The position numbers and the translations under genes are program-made. A stretch of 64,000 nt of DNA from Agromyces subbeticus DSM 16689 (GTDB taxonomy: Bacteria > Actinomycetota > Actinomycetes > Actinomycetales > Microbacteriaceae). Shown here one piece after another: positions 62,991-64,000 of the stretch (position 1 is its first letter; the number at the start of each line of letters is the position of its first letter). The stretch covers positions 186,001 to 250,000 of the forward strand of contig NZ_ATXG01000002.1 in the NCBI RefSeq assembly GCF_000421565.1, written 5' to 3'. A model generated the notes under the pieces. That model was not told the origin of the DNA. It saw only the letters and a list, made by a program, of their open reading frames with translations, and made no database searches.

Positions 62991-64000
62991 GATCATCACT
63001 CCCGCCGCGGGCGAGACGAGCCCCACGGATGCCGCCGCAAAGCGCGCCGGCTACTGGTCGCTGTGGGCGACGGTGCCGCGGGAGTTCGCCTTCCTCATCC
63101 TCACGATGCCGATTGCGATCACGGGCCTGGTGCTCCTGTCGACGACGTTCTTCACGGGACTCGGGCTCATCGTGCTCGTCTTCGGCGTCTTCATCCTCGT
63201 CGCGTCTCTGTTCATGGCGCGCGGCTTCGGCACGCTCGAGCTGACGCGGCTTCGCTGGGCGGGGCGCGGCTCGATCGCTCAACCGCCGTGGGGGCGCACC
63301 GACCTCGACCGGGGCTTCTGGCGCTCGGTCTTCGCCCCGTTCGTCGAGGGACACTACTGGCTTTACCTGTTGCACGGCATCGTGATCAATCCGATCATCA
63401 GCGTCATCACGTGGAGCATCACGGTCGCGTGGACCTCCGTCGCACTCGGTGGCACGACCGGCTGGATCTGGCAGCGCTACATCCCCGATGAGGGGCGGGA
63501 CTTCTGGCTCAGCGAGGTCGTGCTCGACTTCCTGCTGCTGGGCAACGGCCCCGCCATCGATCCCCGTGTCTCCGAGCCCATCTTCGAGTTCGTCATCGGC
63601 GCGATCTTCCTCGCAACGCTCCCGTTCGTCTTCCGCGGCCTCACCCTGCTGCATGACGTCGTCGCCCGCGGCCTGCTCGGAGCGTGGCGCTCCGAGGCGC
63701 TCGAACGCGAGGTCGCCCAGCTCTCCGCTTCGCGCGGCGCAGCGGTGCAGGCTGAAGATGCCTCGCTGCGGAGGCTCGAACGCGACATCCACGACGGCCC
63801 GCAACAACGCCTCGTGCGGCTGCAGATGGACCTCGCGGCGATCGAGCGCAAGCTCGAAGGCGACCCCGATTCGGCACGCGAGCTGCTCGGGGAGGCCCGT
63901 ACGCAGGCCCGCGAGACGCTCGACGAGCTGCGCGCCCTGTCTCGCGGGTTCGCCCCGCCGATCCTCGAAGATCGTGGGCTCGCGGTCGCCCTGCAGTCGC
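62980..64000 (+). CDS. Sensor histidine kinase, 3' end outside window
   Basis: The frame opened at ATG 62980 stays open to the last base (340 codons). Membrane segments lie at about 36-58, 60-82, 125-150 and 203-225, the pattern of an N-terminal membrane Sensor domain. HisKA_3 follows with the phospho-acceptor His271 in RRLERDIHDGPQQRL. The text stops in the linker before the ATPase domain (FAPPILEDRGLAVAL). The ATG lies inside the last codons of the multicopper oxidase gene, so the two are coupled and the kinase may respond to copper or redox state. A LuxR-type regulator probably follows beyond the window. Confidence 0.92.
   Translation, partial: MSTEIITPAAGETSPTDAAAKRAGYWSLWATVPREFAFLILTMPIAITGLVLLSTTFFTGLGLIVLVFGVFILVASLFMARGFGTLELTRLRWAGRGSIAQPPWGRTDLDRGFWRSVFAPFVEGHYWLYLLHGIVINPIISVITWSITVAWTSVALGGTTGWIWQRYIPDEGRDFWLSEVVLDFLLLGNGPAIDPRVSEPIFEFVIGAIFLATLPFVFRGLTLLHDVVARGLLGAWRSEALEREVAQLSASRGAAVQAEDASLRRLERDIHDGPQQRLVRLQMDLAAIERKLEGDPDSARELLGEARTQARETLDELRALSRGFAPPILEDRGLAVALQS

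Overview
This window is a contiguous piece of a high-GC actinobacterial chromosome, most likely from the Microbacteriaceae (an Agromyces-like organism). The evidence is very strong GC bias at third codon positions, many GTG starts, ATGA and GTGA overlaps between operon genes, the gene order cysteine desulfurase, mnmA, ligA, gatCAB, a GlgE-type glycogen cluster, and a palindromic GGTCGAGTAGC...GTATCGAGACC repeat common in that family. Genus assignment is inference. No phage, transposase, CRISPR array or rRNA is visible, and no gene-free stretch exceeds about 250 bases. The gene at the left edge lacks its 5' end and the sensor kinase at the right edge lacks its 3' end.

Layout. 1-1.9 kb: end of a secreted or membrane-anchored protein coupled to a YbbN-like thioredoxin/TPR protein. 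1.9-11.4 kb: alpha-glucan metabolism (glgB and glgE on the minus strand, glgP divergent, then glgX with a YbaK-type tRNA deacylase). 11.5-24.5 kb: tRNA thiolation and tRNA amidation (cysteine desulfurase, mnmA, gatCAB), NAD-dependent DNA ligase, a Tat-exported phosphoesterase, two poorly characterised proteins and DinB. 24.6-28.6 kb: a GerW-like protein, then a TPP riboswitch controlling the thiamin-precursor ECF transporter ykoEDC and a coupled P-loop kinase. 28.7-34.8 kb: a degenerate D,D-carboxypeptidase-like protein, a small zincin, tRNA-His, oligoribonuclease, tRNA-Arg, a cation/proton antiporter, NAD synthetase and small hypotheticals. 35-42.4 kb: an aldo/keto reductase, an SSB paralogue, a lipoprotein, EttA, two hotdog thioesterases and a Rieske lipoprotein/membrane protein pair. 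42.5-55 kb: an FAD dehydrogenase, truncated globin and MscS operon, then two aminopeptidase N paralogues flanking an ABC exporter/two-component operon. 55-64 kb: a zinc-ribbon SDR, a DUF2332 protein, rpiB, a Nei/Fpg glycosylase, a PaiB-like protein, an amidohydrolase, a multicopper oxidase and a sensor kinase.

The most systematic signal is regulatory. At fifteen genes a TANNNT hexamer sits exactly six bases before the start codon (seven or eight at two more), as expected for leaderless mRNAs. At three genes the upstream gene's TAG stop forms the first half of the downstream -10 hexamer. Other points of interest are the SD-sequestering hairpin after the TPP aptamer, three enzyme-like proteins lacking their family's catalytic residue, the duplicated pepN genes, and a GCGGCATCC/GGATGCCGC word that recurs far more often than base composition suggests. 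I found no clearly novel defence or biosynthetic system. The region reads as core and lineage-specific chromosome.
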